Below are positions 1 through 8,101 of a DNA stretch of 64,000 nt, one piece after another. Source of the stretch: Ignavibacteria bacterium (GTDB lineage: Bacteria > Bacteroidota > Ignavibacteria > Kapaibacteriales > Kapaibacteriaceae); assembly GCA_016707005.1 (NCBI GenBank), contig JADJIQ010000005.1:310001-374000 (forward strand). Direction: 5' to 3'. The notes under the pieces were generated by a model that was given only the letters and a program-made list of their open reading frames with translations, was not told the origin of the DNA and made no database searches. Positions within the stretch are counted from its first letter, which is position 1. Every line of letters starts with the position of its first letter. The position numbers and the translations under genes were made by a program.

Positions 1-167
1 ATTCGCTTCAACGAATCTTTAGAAACATTCAGGTCGTTCATTTCGTGACGAAACTCAATCCCAGTCTCGTGAGGCAACATCCGAGTGAACAGCATTTGTG
101 CCTGCGCATAACTTGTTGTCAACATCATGACGACAGCCATGATCGCCCAACTCAGAGGTTTGTTCAT
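1..167 (-). CDS. Partial secreted protein, N-terminal part only
   Basis: The ATG at 167 opens a frame that runs off the window's left edge after about 55 codons. The first ~22 residues (MNKPLSWAIMAVVMMLTTSYAQA) read as a signal peptide. The next stretch, FTRMLPHETGIEFRHEMND, resembles the beginning of FG-GAP/ASPIC-UnbV-type secreted proteins of Bacteroidota, which start with a similar 'ETGI-F-N' segment; this family guess is inference. An in-frame ATG at 176 would add three residues. No Shine-Dalgarno sequence precedes either start. The gene lies just downstream of tRNA-Leu on the same strand. Confidence 0.6.
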   Translation of the reverse strand, partial: MNKPLSWAIMAVVMMLTTSYAQAQMLFTRMLPHETGIEFRHEMNDLNVSKDSLKR

Positions 168-197
168 AGCGTACATTGAATTTCCCAAAAAACAAAG

Positions 198-284
198 TGC
201 TTGGAGCGGGGCTTGAACCCGCACACCCCCTTACGGGATACGAGATTTTAAGTCTCGTGCGTCTGCCAATTTCGCCATCCAAGC
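198..284 (-). tRNA. tRNA-Leu (anticodon UAA)
   Basis: On the minus strand a 7-bp acceptor stem (GCTTGGA with TCCAAGC) encloses a class II tRNA of 87 nt with an extended variable arm. The anticodon stem CGAGA/TCTCG holds the loop CTTAAAA, which gives anticodon UAA. The discriminator base is A and no CCA end is encoded. The variable arm (ATCCCGTAAGGGGGT region) and the T arm GCGGGTTCAAGCCCCGC are both visible. Confidence 0.95.
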
Positions 285-303
285 AGGACGGTAGCCTGTC
301 AAT

Positions 304-933
<630 letters not shown>

Positions 934-934
934 T

Positions 935-966
935 AGGTTACGGGGTTACGGGGTTACGGAGTTACG
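935..966 (-). repeat. 8-bp tandem repeat spanning murQ stop and dedA leader
   Basis: Four 8-bp units (AGGTTACG, GGGTTACG, GGGTTACG, GAGTTACG on the + strand) cover 935-966. The murQ stop codon (946-948) lies inside the array, so the last residues of MurQ (S-V-T-P) are repeat-encoded. A related 8-bp array lies after the stop at 44218. Confidence 0.85.
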
Positions 967-1869
967 GACGTGACCGTTGGAAAGGGCGAGACGATTGAGG
1001 GCTTCTTCTCGTAAGCAGGAGTGGGCGGCCATGACGAGGGCAGTTTTGACATGACCTTCAGCGGCGGCGAGGAGTTGGGTAGCCCCCTCATAATCGACAT
1101 TGCCGAGGGTCATCACGATCTTGCGGGCGCGTTCGACAAGCTTTTCATTTGTGAGTTGGAGATCCACCATCACATTTCCATAGGTCTTTCCTATGCGGAC
1201 CATGGAAGCCGTGGTGATCATATTCAGGATCATTTTTTGGGCCGTGCCCGATTTCATGCGTGTGGAGCCTGTGATCGGTTCCGGGCCGACCACCGGGCAG
1301 ATCAGGACCTGAGCTTCAGGGCAGTGCGTCCGAACCACGTCCTTCGGGTTTGTGCTGACCAAGATCGTCGGGCAGCCGAGGCCATGGGCATGGCGGATAG
1401 CACCCAGCACGTAGGGCGTTCTGCCCGATGCCGTGAGTCCGCAGACCACATCCAGGCTTGTAAGCGGAGACGGCTCGATCGAGTTCAGGTCAGCCACCGC
1501 CTGTTGTGGGGAGTCCTCAGCCCCTTCCACAGACCTGAACACCGCATTTGGTCCACCCGCGATAAGTCCTTGCACCATATAGGGTTCGGTGCCATAGGTA
1601 GGGGGCATTTCCGACGCATCCACAATGCCCAGACGTCCGGACGTCCCTGCGCCTACATATATAAGACGTCCGCCGGCGGCAAGCGCAGTGGCAACCAGAT
1701 CCACCGCCACGGCCACATCATCCAGGACCAGGCCCACGGCATCGGCCACTGTGCGGTCTTCGGCATGGAGCATGGCAACCACATCATGCGTAGAGGCCAG
1801 ATCAATCTCCGTGGTACGGGGATTGATCGCTTCCGTTTGCAGGGCGGCCAGTTGTTCGAACAGCGTCAT
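946..1869 (-). CDS. murQ: N-acetylmuramic acid 6-phosphate etherase
   Basis: A 307-aa cytoplasmic enzyme that cleaves the lactyl ether of MurNAc-6-phosphate to GlcNAc-6-phosphate plus D-lactate in peptidoglycan recycling. The SIS-domain signature is intact: VGAGTSGRLG at 72-81, then DASEMPPTYG with Glu87, and VEGAED with Glu118. The 31-residue spacing of these glutamates matches the two catalytic glutamates of the E. coli enzyme as I remember them. TRMKSGTAQK follows in the second half. Length is standard. The start ATG at 1869 sits 4 bp after TAGATTTG (minus strand, 1881-1874), a match to the -7 box TAnnTTTG, which suggests a nearly leaderless transcript. It is followed by the dedA-like gene after 12 bp. 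Confidence 0.95.
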   Translation of the reverse strand: MTLFEQLAALQTEAINPRTTEIDLASTHDVVAMLHAEDRTVADAVGLVLDDVAVAVDLVATALAAGGRLIYVGAGTSGRLGIVDASEMPPTYGTEPYMVQGLIAGGPNAVFRSVEGAEDSPQQAVADLNSIEPSPLTSLDVVCGLTASGRTPYVLGAIRHAHGLGCPTILVSTNPKDVVRTHCPEAQVLICPVVGPEPITGSTRMKSGTAQKMILNMITTASMVRIGKTYGNVMVDLQLTNEKLVERARKIVMTLGNVDYEGATQLLAAAEGHVKTALVMAAHSCLREEALNRLALSNGHVRNSVTP

Positions 1870-1911
1870 GCTGCAAATCTAGCCAGAACCGACAACGATT
1901 TTGGTCGGGGA

Positions 1912-1942
1912 TTTGTCAGGTTCTTGACTTTCCCTATCTTTG
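1912..1942 (+). promoter_or_regulatory. Bacteroidota-type promoter of rpsT
   Basis: TTTG at 1912-1915, a 19-bp spacer, then TATCTTTG at 1935-1942 exactly match the -33/-7 consensus TTTG-N19-TAnnTTTG used by the primary sigma factor of Bacteroidota. The site lies 35 bp before the rpsT start. It probably also drives tRNA-Arg, which begins 12 bp after rpsT. Confidence 0.85.
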
Positions 1943-1977
1943 TGGCCCTGTCATTACAATCGACGCAAAACCAGGCC

Positions 1978-2241
1978 ATGGCACATCACAAGTCAGCAAT
2001 CAAGCGCATCCGTCAAACACGCAAGCGCAAGATCTACAACCGCGGCAACAAGAAGCAGCTTCGCGAGGTCATCAAGGCCGTTCGTACAGCTACAACACTT
2101 GAAGTAGCACAAGAGGCGCTCAGGAAGGCATTCAGCATTCTGGACCGCACCGCTGCACGTGGCATCATCAAGAAGAACAACGCAGCGAACAAGAAGAGTC
2201 GTCTCACGATGGCCGTTCGCAAGCTCGAAGTCAAGGCCTAA
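1978..2241 (+). CDS. rpsT: 30S ribosomal protein S20
   Basis: An 87-aa basic protein, MAHHKSAIKRIRQTRKRK at the start, with the typical S20 pattern: Arg/Lys-rich first helix, RNKKQLREVIKAV-like second helix, and a conserved C-terminal segment AARGIIKKNNAANKKSRL that binds 16S rRNA. The ATG at 1978 is chosen because the family always begins M-A-(H/N)-(H/I)-K-S-A; the same frame is open upstream, but that part is the antisense shadow of murQ. A perfect Bacteroidota promoter lies at 1912-1942. tRNA-Arg follows after 12 bp, so both are likely on one transcript. Confidence 0.97.
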   Translation: MAHHKSAIKRIRQTRKRKIYNRGNKKQLREVIKAVRTATTLEVAQEALRKAFSILDRTAARGIIKKNNAANKKSRLTMAVRKLEVKA

Positions 2242-2253
2242 CAAGGTCCACAA

Positions 2254-2327
2254 GGACCCGTAGCTCAACTGGATAGAGCATCTGACTACGAATCAGAAGG
2301 TTTGGGGTTCGACTCCCTACGGGTCCA
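2254..2327 (+). tRNA. tRNA-Arg (anticodon ACG), island integration site
   Basis: A 74-nt cloverleaf: acceptor GGACCCG/CGGGTCC, D arm GCTCAACTGGATAGAGC, anticodon stem TCTGA/TCAGA with loop CTACGAA (anticodon ACG), and T arm with GGTTCGACTCC. Discriminator A, no encoded CCA. Its last 18 bases plus one flanking base recur at 38030-38048, so the gene is the insertion target of the 35.7-kb island. The tRNA remains intact because the element supplies the 3' end. Confidence 0.96.
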
Positions 2328-2328
2328 C
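2310..2328 (+). repeat. attL, 19-bp direct repeat in tRNA-Arg 3' end
   Basis: CGACTCCCTACGGGTCCAC at 2310-2328 covers the T-arm and acceptor 3' half of tRNA-Arg. The identical 19 bases lie at 38030-38048. An integrase gene starts about 190 bp inside the repeat. This is the standard layout of a tRNA-targeted integrative element. Confidence 0.9.
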
Positions 2329-2448
2329 AGAGGTTGTTACAGCAGGATACGCCAAGATCTATCAAACTTGGCAACTGACAGGAAAATCAACGAGTTATGC
2401 CGAATGTAGCACAGTAGCTTGTATCCTGATGTAGCCCGATGACACACG

Positions 2449-2519
2449 AAAACTGCCAGTTAAAGCGTCAGTGGTAACTTGGACGACCAAGTACGGACGC
2501 ACTAACTGGCAGTTTTTTT
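2449..2519 (+). promoter_or_regulatory. Nested hairpin and T-run directly before the integrase start
   Basis: A perfect 14-bp inverted repeat, AAAACTGCCAGTTA at 2449-2462 and its complement at 2503-2516, encloses GCGTC...GACGC and ACTTGG-ACGA-CCAAGT. The right arm runs into seven T residues (2513-2519), and the integrase ATG is the very next base (2520). It has the shape of a strong intrinsic terminator for rpsT/tRNA-Arg transcription, but may instead be a 5' leader that hides the integrase start, or integrase accessory arm sites. The sequence shows the structure only; the role is inference. Confidence 0.75.
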
Positions 2520-3788
2520 ATGAAGCTCACCTTCTACGCCGACAAGCCGTCAGAAGTACGAACGCCGATCATGGTTCGGCTCTCGCTCTCCGGGCATCGG
2601 CTGCGATTTGGAACCGGGATCTCCACGGAGACCCGTTATTGGAATCCGGAGAAGCAGGAATTCCGATCTCAAGATCCTAACCGCAACTCGCACACGAAGC
2701 GGAAGGATCTCATTGAGCAGTTCATCAAGTCTGCCTACAATGACATGACTCCGTCCGGCAAGGACAAGTTGCTGTCGAAATCAGACATTCAATCCCTCGT
2801 TGAGAAGATCCGCAACTACCTTTCGCCGTCTCATCAGAACACGGCTGGTGAAGCTTCGTTCGATGAGCGGTTTGAGGAGTTCATTGCAACGTATACCCTA
2901 CGCACCAGATCGGGTCAGATCACATCGCACCGACCCAGCAATGGAACAATTGTCCAGTACCGGCGCTGCCTTACACTTCTTCGTGAGTGGGCAGTCTTCA
3001 AGAAACGGACGATCACCTTTGAGATAATTGACGAAGCCTTTTACAACTCGTTTTGTGAATGGCTTGGTACTGCCAAGTCCATGCGCGATGCATCGATAGC
3101 CAATCACGTCAAGGTGCTGAAGATCTTTATGAAGTGGGCATTCAGGAAGGGATATCACACCACTACTGCATGGGAGTCCTTCTGGCGCGACAAACGGACC
3201 GGCGAGACGATGGCGCTTACTGTCGATGAACTTCGGCGTATTCGCGACGTTGACCTTACCGACAAACCACGTCTAGCAAGAGTCCGCGACATCTTCCTTT
3301 TACAAGCGTACACAGGTATGCGTTATGGCGATCTTGAACGACTAACACCTGATCACTTTGACGAAAAGGCCGGGATCATTCGATACACATCGGAAAAGAC
3401 CAACACGAAGTGTATTGTACCTATCACTCCCCCATTACGCGCACTTCTCTCTCGCTACCCGTCGCGCCTGTTTGAGTTTCCTTCAAGTGTAAAAGCGAAC
3501 CTCTACCTGAAAGAGCTGGGCATCGCTGTTGGACTCAATGAATCAATCACCATCTCGCACTATCGTGCCGGAAAGAGAGTTGACGAACGGATGCAACGAA
3601 ATGAACTCCTGACAACGCATGTGGCGCGACGCAGTTTCGCGAGCACTTCGGTACAGTTCGGACTCTCCGAGGCCGTCATCTCGCGCGTAACAGGTCATGC
3701 CGCACGCGGCGTTCTCCAACAGCACTACATCATCCTCAACGATGAAGCCGTGCGGGACATGGTCTGCAAGGCATGGGAGCAACTATGA
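2520..3788 (+). CDS. Tyrosine recombinase (integrase) of the island
   Basis: A 422-aa site-specific tyrosine recombinase, probably the enzyme that inserted and can excise the 2310-38048 element. The N terminus, MKLTFYADK with GHRLRFGTGIS at ~25-35, fits the arm-binding domain of Bacteroidota integrases. A SAM-like core-binding domain lies at ~115-215. The catalytic set is complete: Arg268 (TGMRYGDL), Lys293, His367 and Arg370 (THVARRSF), His393 (TGHA), and nucleophile Tyr403 (QQHYI). The start at 2520 is fixed by the conserved N terminus; no Shine-Dalgarno is present because a hairpin and T-run abut it. The stop overlaps the next gene as ATGA, implying translational coupling. Confidence 0.95.
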   Translation: MKLTFYADKPSEVRTPIMVRLSLSGHRLRFGTGISTETRYWNPEKQEFRSQDPNRNSHTKRKDLIEQFIKSAYNDMTPSGKDKLLSKSDIQSLVEKIRNYLSPSHQNTAGEASFDERFEEFIATYTLRTRSGQITSHRPSNGTIVQYRRCLTLLREWAVFKKRTITFEIIDEAFYNSFCEWLGTAKSMRDASIANHVKVLKIFMKWAFRKGYHTTTAWESFWRDKRTGETMALTVDELRRIRDVDLTDKPRLARVRDIFLLQAYTGMRYGDLERLTPDHFDEKAGIIRYTSEKTNTKCIVPITPPLRALLSRYPSRLFEFPSSVKANLYLKELGIAVGLNESITISHYRAGKRVDERMQRNELLTTHVARRSFASTSVQFGLSEAVISRVTGHAARGVLQQHYIILNDEAVRDMVCKAWEQL

Positions 3789-4822
3789 CCATCACCGATG
3801 CTATCCTCATCAATCCAATGGCAATGGAGCACGCCCGCGGAATTCTCGCCGGCGAGCGTGCGATGCTGCATAATGGTGTTGGCACAAAGAAGCGCATTGA
3901 ATGGCTCGTTACTCAGCGCGACACCGTATGCCGAGACGCATCGGTTTTCCTCCCTGCCCACCTAGCCCCTGAGCTTGAGGCAATGTCAACACGCGATGCT
4001 GTATCGTATCTCGAATCAGCACGTCGCAACCTCGCTGCCTTGAACATTGGCTCCACATTTCGTCACCTGCGGAACGCAGAGCGTAGAATGGGTCGTTCCG
4101 GATTCACTCTTGATCCGATCTCTCAGCAAGGGGCCATGTTGTTATTGGCTGATGACGAGGATTTCGCTTCCGCATACAGGCGAGCCGTGGAGCCCCTTTT
4201 ACAGCACATGGAGTCGAGTCCGTTCTTTCTCGAAGCCGAACAGCGCTACAGCGAGATCATGTCAACCACAGATCTCGAAACCAACAAACAGCGCCTGGTG
4301 ATCGAGCACGTTATGCAGACCCTTCCGGACATGCTTGTGGGGATGCCCGGTTTGGAGAGCAGCATCGTCCGTCAGATCGCCTATCTGAATGGAAGACTCC
4401 TTGACCAAGATATCATGCTCGCTCTTGCCGCTGTCATCCGCGAACTTGGAGCAGGCGTCATCGACCAGCTGAGTACATTCATCATCGACGACGTTGTAGA
4501 TACATACCGGATGGTTCTCTCCGGACTTATCAATGACCGCATCACCGAATTGATGGGTGATCGCCAGCCTGCAACGTCGCACATTGAACCAAATGCCCCC
4601 GCGCCTTTACCAGCTGATCCCTTTCCAGCCCAAAACCAAGACGCCGCACAACTCCCAGACCTGTTATCGATCAACGAGACAGCTGACTACCTCCGTGTAA
4701 CACGCACAACTGTAAATCGGCTGATAAGATCCGGCGCACTCACCGGCACGCACGTAGGTCGGCGTCACCTCATCACACGAAAAAGCATCGAGAACTACCT
4801 TGCGCTGTCAGGAAACGACTAG
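3785..4822 (+). CDS. HTH_17 (excisionase-type) DNA-binding protein with unknown N-terminal region
   Basis: A 345-aa protein whose C-terminal ~50 residues (LSINETADYLRVTRTTVNRL, then SGALTGTHVGRRHLITRKSI) are a winged helix-turn-helix of the excisionase/MerR-like HTH_17 class. The first ~285 residues are mostly helical, end in a Pro/Ala-rich linker, and match nothing I recognise. The ATG at 3785 overlaps the integrase TGA (ATGA), so this start is preferred over an in-frame ATG 12 bp upstream. Position next to the integrase suggests a recombination directionality factor or island regulator. A phased repeat array 60 bp downstream (4881-4974) is a candidate binding site. Both roles are inference. 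Most HTH_17 proteins are far shorter, so the long N terminus is unusual. Confidence 0.75.
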   Translation: MTITDAILINPMAMEHARGILAGERAMLHNGVGTKKRIEWLVTQRDTVCRDASVFLPAHLAPELEAMSTRDAVSYLESARRNLAALNIGSTFRHLRNAERRMGRSGFTLDPISQQGAMLLLADDEDFASAYRRAVEPLLQHMESSPFFLEAEQRYSEIMSTTDLETNKQRLVIEHVMQTLPDMLVGMPGLESSIVRQIAYLNGRLLDQDIMLALAAVIRELGAGVIDQLSTFIIDDVVDTYRMVLSGLINDRITELMGDRQPATSHIEPNAPAPLPADPFPAQNQDAAQLPDLLSINETADYLRVTRTTVNRLIRSGALTGTHVGRRHLITRKSIENYLALSGND

Positions 4823-5320
4823 GTTTTGACGTTTCCACCAGCTATTCTGTCCCTCAAACGTTCACATAACATCCTTGGGGGTGTCGTTAGGGTGGTCGTT
4901 AGGGGTGTCGTTTGGGGGGTCATTTGATTGCGATTTGATCTATGGTTTGATTGTGATTTGATTGGTCTTTTGATCGCGAGTTTTCAGGCCAAAACTTGAA
5001 ATAGAAGCCTTCCGTTAGGGTTTTCCAACCCGTCCGTGCACTTGCAGACCACTAACAACCTCTAATTCGGGCCTCCAGACCCAGTTTCGACTCACCTTTT
5101 TCGCTGGAATGCACTTCCCACGCCACTCCCGTTACCCTAAAGTTAGTGTTCCACGGAAGGCAAAAGAACGAGCATTAACGAGATTTATGGAAACTTCTAG
5201 TTGTTTTAGGGATCATCTAGTGTACTCTTAGACACATCTCGATCAACTCAACAATCGGAGTTTAGAGGAAGCGTTGAAAACGCAATTCAGCCAGCGAATC
5301 GCTCAGCCTTATATTTCTCC
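4823..5320 (+). other. Intergenic region between HTH gene and restriction enzyme gene
   Basis: About 500 bp with no credible gene. The left part holds the phased repeat array described separately (4881-4974). A small inverted repeat GGGTT-ttcc-AACCC lies at 5018-5031. Just before the next start codon TATATTTC (5310-5317) is a one-mismatch version of the TAnnTTTG box. Otherwise I see nothing in it. Confidence 0.5.
4881..4974 (+). repeat. Eight-unit phased 11/12-bp direct repeat array (iteron-like)
   Basis: Eight degenerate units follow one another without gaps: 4881, 4893, 4905, 4917 (each 12 bp), 4929 (11), 4940 (12), 4952 (11), 4963 (12). Units 1-3 share GTCGTT-A/T-GGG at 4883, 4895 and 4907. 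Units 4-8 end in TTTGAT, which starts at 4923, 4934, 4946, 4957 and 4969. The strict 11/12-bp period places each box on one face of the helix, as in iterons or excisionase/regulator binding arrays. It lies 60 bp after the HTH_17 gene and 350 bp before the restriction enzyme gene. Confidence 0.8.
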
Positions 5321-8101
5321 ATGTTAGCTCTTACCGATATACGCGCAAACGCCACCGCCTTTGCCGAACGATGGAAGGACGAGGTCTCTGAGGACGCAGA
5401 AGCCAAAACCTTCTGGCATGAGTTCTTTGCCGTCTTTGGGGTCGACCGTAAGCGCGTTGCCTCGTTCGAGAAGCAGGTGACCAAGACCGGGAAGAACCAA
5501 GGCTTCATCGACCTCTTCTGGCCCGGGGTGTGCCTTGTAGAGCACAAGTCCGCCGGTAGAGATCTCGACAAGGCACTCGCACAGGCTGTAGACTACTTCA
5601 GTGGTCTCAAGGATCACGAGCTTCCGCGGTACGTGATCGTCTCGGATTTTCAGCGTATACGCCTTCACGATCTCGTTGACGACACCAATGTTGAAATCAG
5701 GCTTGAAGAACTGCCGCAGCGGATCGAGCTGTTCGGTTTCATTTCCGGATATGTCCCGCGGAAGTTCCGTGATGAAGACCCGGTCAACGTCAAGGCTGCC
5801 GAACTCATGGGTCGCCTGCACGACGCGATCAGAGCCACCGGATACGAAGGTCACCAACTCGAAGTCTTCCTGACCCGGCTGCTCTTCTGCCTCTTCGGAG
5901 ACGACACAGGCATCTTCAACCGCGATTCCTTTGTCTCCTTCCTAGAGACAAAAACCCGCGAAGACGGCATGGACGTTGGTCCGCAGCTCTCGTTCCTATT
6001 CCAGCTTCTTAACACGCCACCGGAGAAGCGTCCGAAGAATCTCGACGAGGAACTTCAAGCATTCCCCTACGTCAACGGAAGTTTGTTCGCAGAGACGATA
6101 CCGACACCCAACTTTGATCGGGAGATGCGCGAACGCCTGTTGGAATGTGCCAACTTCGATTGGACATTCGTATCACCAGCCGTTTTTGGAGCGATGTTCC
6201 AAGGGGTCATGAACGCAACAGAGCGTCGGAACCTCGGAGCTCACTACACCAGTGAGAAGAACATCCTCAAGGTTGTGTCCGGGCTGTTCTTAGATGAGAT
6301 CGAAGAGGAACTGACGAAGGCACGTTCATCAGAGCATCGCCTTCGTGCTCTTCACGATCGTATCTCTCGAATGCGCTTCCTTGATCCGGCGTGTGGTTGC
6401 GGAAACTTCTTGATCGTCACGTACAAAGAGTTGAGACGGATCGAGATCGAGATACTCCTTCAATTGGAAGCCCTTGGAAAACTTTCCGGTAAGGGGCAAC
6501 AGGTCTCCGACATCTCCGCTCTATCCAGGCTCTCCGTTCACTCCATGTTCGGCATTGAGATCGAAGAGTTCCCGGCGCGCATCGCCGAGGTTGCTCTATG
6601 GCTGATAGACCACATCATGAACGTTGATCTCGCCAGAGCGTTCGGCGGATACTTCGTTCGTCTGCCCCTCACCAACGGACCTACGATTCGCAACACCGAC
6701 GCCTTGGAGATTGACTGGCGAACCAAGTTCATTGACACAGAGCCTGATGCCGAGTGGTACATCCTTGGGAATCCACCGTTTGTTGGTGCAACAACTATGT
6801 CCGACAGCCAACGGAAACAGATTCGCAAAGTGTTCGGTGACGTATCTGGAGCCGGCGGGACATTGGATTATGTTGTTGGCTGGTACATCAAGGCGGCTGA
6901 GGCTATTCAGGGGACACATATCAGGTGTGCCTTTGTCTCAACGAATTCAATATCGCAAGGGGCACAGGTAGGATTCCTTTGGAAGCGACTCGTTAATGGG
7001 TTTGGAATAAAGATCAACTTTGCCCACCAGACTTTCCGGTGGTCGAATGAAGCGAGAGGTGTTGCCGCAGTTCACGTCGTAATCGTCGGATTCTCGACAT
7101 ACCCTGTCACAAATCCGATCTTGTTTGAGTACGGAGGAAACGCAGGCCAACCCATTAGCCGCAGCGTCCGAGAAATCAACGGCTATCTCATGGAAGGTGA
7201 GATGGTGTTTATCCTCTCCCGACTTCTTCCCTTATGCGATGTCCCGGAAATGATGAGTGGTAACAGACCAACCGATAGTGGGCATCTTCTTCTTGATCCT
7301 TCAGAGAAGAGTCAACTACTAAAAGAATGTCCCGCCGCATCTTTGTACGTCAAGAGATGTGTAGGATCATTAGAGTTCTTGAACAACAAAGAGAGATTCT
7401 GCTTATGGTTAGTGGGAATTTCACCTTCTGATCTAAGATCTATGCCACCCGTGTTGAGAAGGGTGGAGGCGGTCAAGGAGTTCAGATTGGCAAGTGTTGC
7501 CGAGACAACCCGGAAACTCGCGATGCGACCCTGGGAGTTCAGAGATACGAGAACTCCGACGAAATCATACATCATTGTTCCCAAAGTGTCTAGCGAAACT
7601 CGGTTCTTCATTCCGGTTGGATTTATTGATCCAGAAACGATTACGACGGACCTCAACTTCATGATCCCGGATGGTGAAATCTATCACTTCGGTGTTCTGA
7701 TGTCTACGATGCACATGGCGTGGGTCAGGTACGTCTGTGGACGCCTCAAATCGGACTACAGGTATTCGAAAGACCTTGTCTATAACAACTATCCCTGGCC
7801 TGATGTCACCGAAGAGCAACGCAAGAAGGTAGAGGATCTCGCTCAGAAGGTATTAGACGCTCGTGCCAACCACTCTACGTCGTCACTAGCAGATCTGTAC
7901 CATCCCACCACGATGCCTCCAGACTTGCGCAAGGCTCACGAAGCATTGGACAAGGCTGTAGATGCCTGCTACCGCAAGGAACCATTCAAGAGCGAACGCG
8001 AGAGGGTGGAGCATTTGTTTGAAATGTATCGGAAGCTGACGGAGGGGTTTGGGGCGGAGGAGAAGAAATCGAAACGAAGTTCACGCAAGAGAACTGCATG
8101 A
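5321..8101 (+). CDS. MmeI-like type IIL restriction-modification enzyme
   Basis: A 926-aa single-chain enzyme combining nuclease, adenine methyltransferase and target recognition, about the size of MmeI. The N terminus has a PD-ExK-type nuclease core, GFIDLFWPG then LVEHKSAG, with Asp64, Glu74 and Lys76. A helical linker leads to GAHYTSEKNILK (motif X region), SAM-binding motif I FLDPACGCGNF at 353-363, and catalytic motif IV NPPF at 484-487. The C-terminal third (~650-870) fits a target-recognition domain, followed by a short helical, lysine-rich tail. Such enzymes methylate one strand of their site and cut unmodified DNA at a distance. The gene overlaps the next by ATGA (8098-8101). No Shine-Dalgarno precedes the ATG. 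Target sequence unknown. Confidence 0.9.
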   Translation: MLALTDIRANATAFAERWKDEVSEDAEAKTFWHEFFAVFGVDRKRVASFEKQVTKTGKNQGFIDLFWPGVCLVEHKSAGRDLDKALAQAVDYFSGLKDHELPRYVIVSDFQRIRLHDLVDDTNVEIRLEELPQRIELFGFISGYVPRKFRDEDPVNVKAAELMGRLHDAIRATGYEGHQLEVFLTRLLFCLFGDDTGIFNRDSFVSFLETKTREDGMDVGPQLSFLFQLLNTPPEKRPKNLDEELQAFPYVNGSLFAETIPTPNFDREMRERLLECANFDWTFVSPAVFGAMFQGVMNATERRNLGAHYTSEKNILKVVSGLFLDEIEEELTKARSSEHRLRALHDRISRMRFLDPACGCGNFLIVTYKELRRIEIEILLQLEALGKLSGKGQQVSDISALSRLSVHSMFGIEIEEFPARIAEVALWLIDHIMNVDLARAFGGYFVRLPLTNGPTIRNTDALEIDWRTKFIDTEPDAEWYILGNPPFVGATTMSDSQRKQIRKVFGDVSGAGGTLDYVVGWYIKAAEAIQGTHIRCAFVSTNSISQGAQVGFLWKRLVNGFGIKINFAHQTFRWSNEARGVAAVHVVIVGFSTYPVTNPILFEYGGNAGQPISRSVREINGYLMEGEMVFILSRLLPLCDVPEMMSGNRPTDSGHLLLDPSEKSQLLKECPAASLYVKRCVGSLEFLNNKERFCLWLVGISPSDLRSMPPVLRRVEAVKEFRLASVAETTRKLAMRPWEFRDTRTPTKSYIIVPKVSSETRFFIPVGFIDPETITTDLNFMIPDGEIYHFGVLMSTMHMAWVRYVCGRLKSDYRYSKDLVYNNYPWPDVTEEQRKKVEDLAQKVLDARANHSTSSLADLYHPTTMPPDLRKAHEALDKAVDACYRKEPFKSERERVEHLFEMYRKLTEGFGAEEKKSKRSSRKRTA

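Noticed and set aside
1021..1977. Long + strand frame leading into rpsT (406 aa in total)
   Set aside because: The upstream part is antisense to murQ; only the last 87 residues are a real protein (S20).
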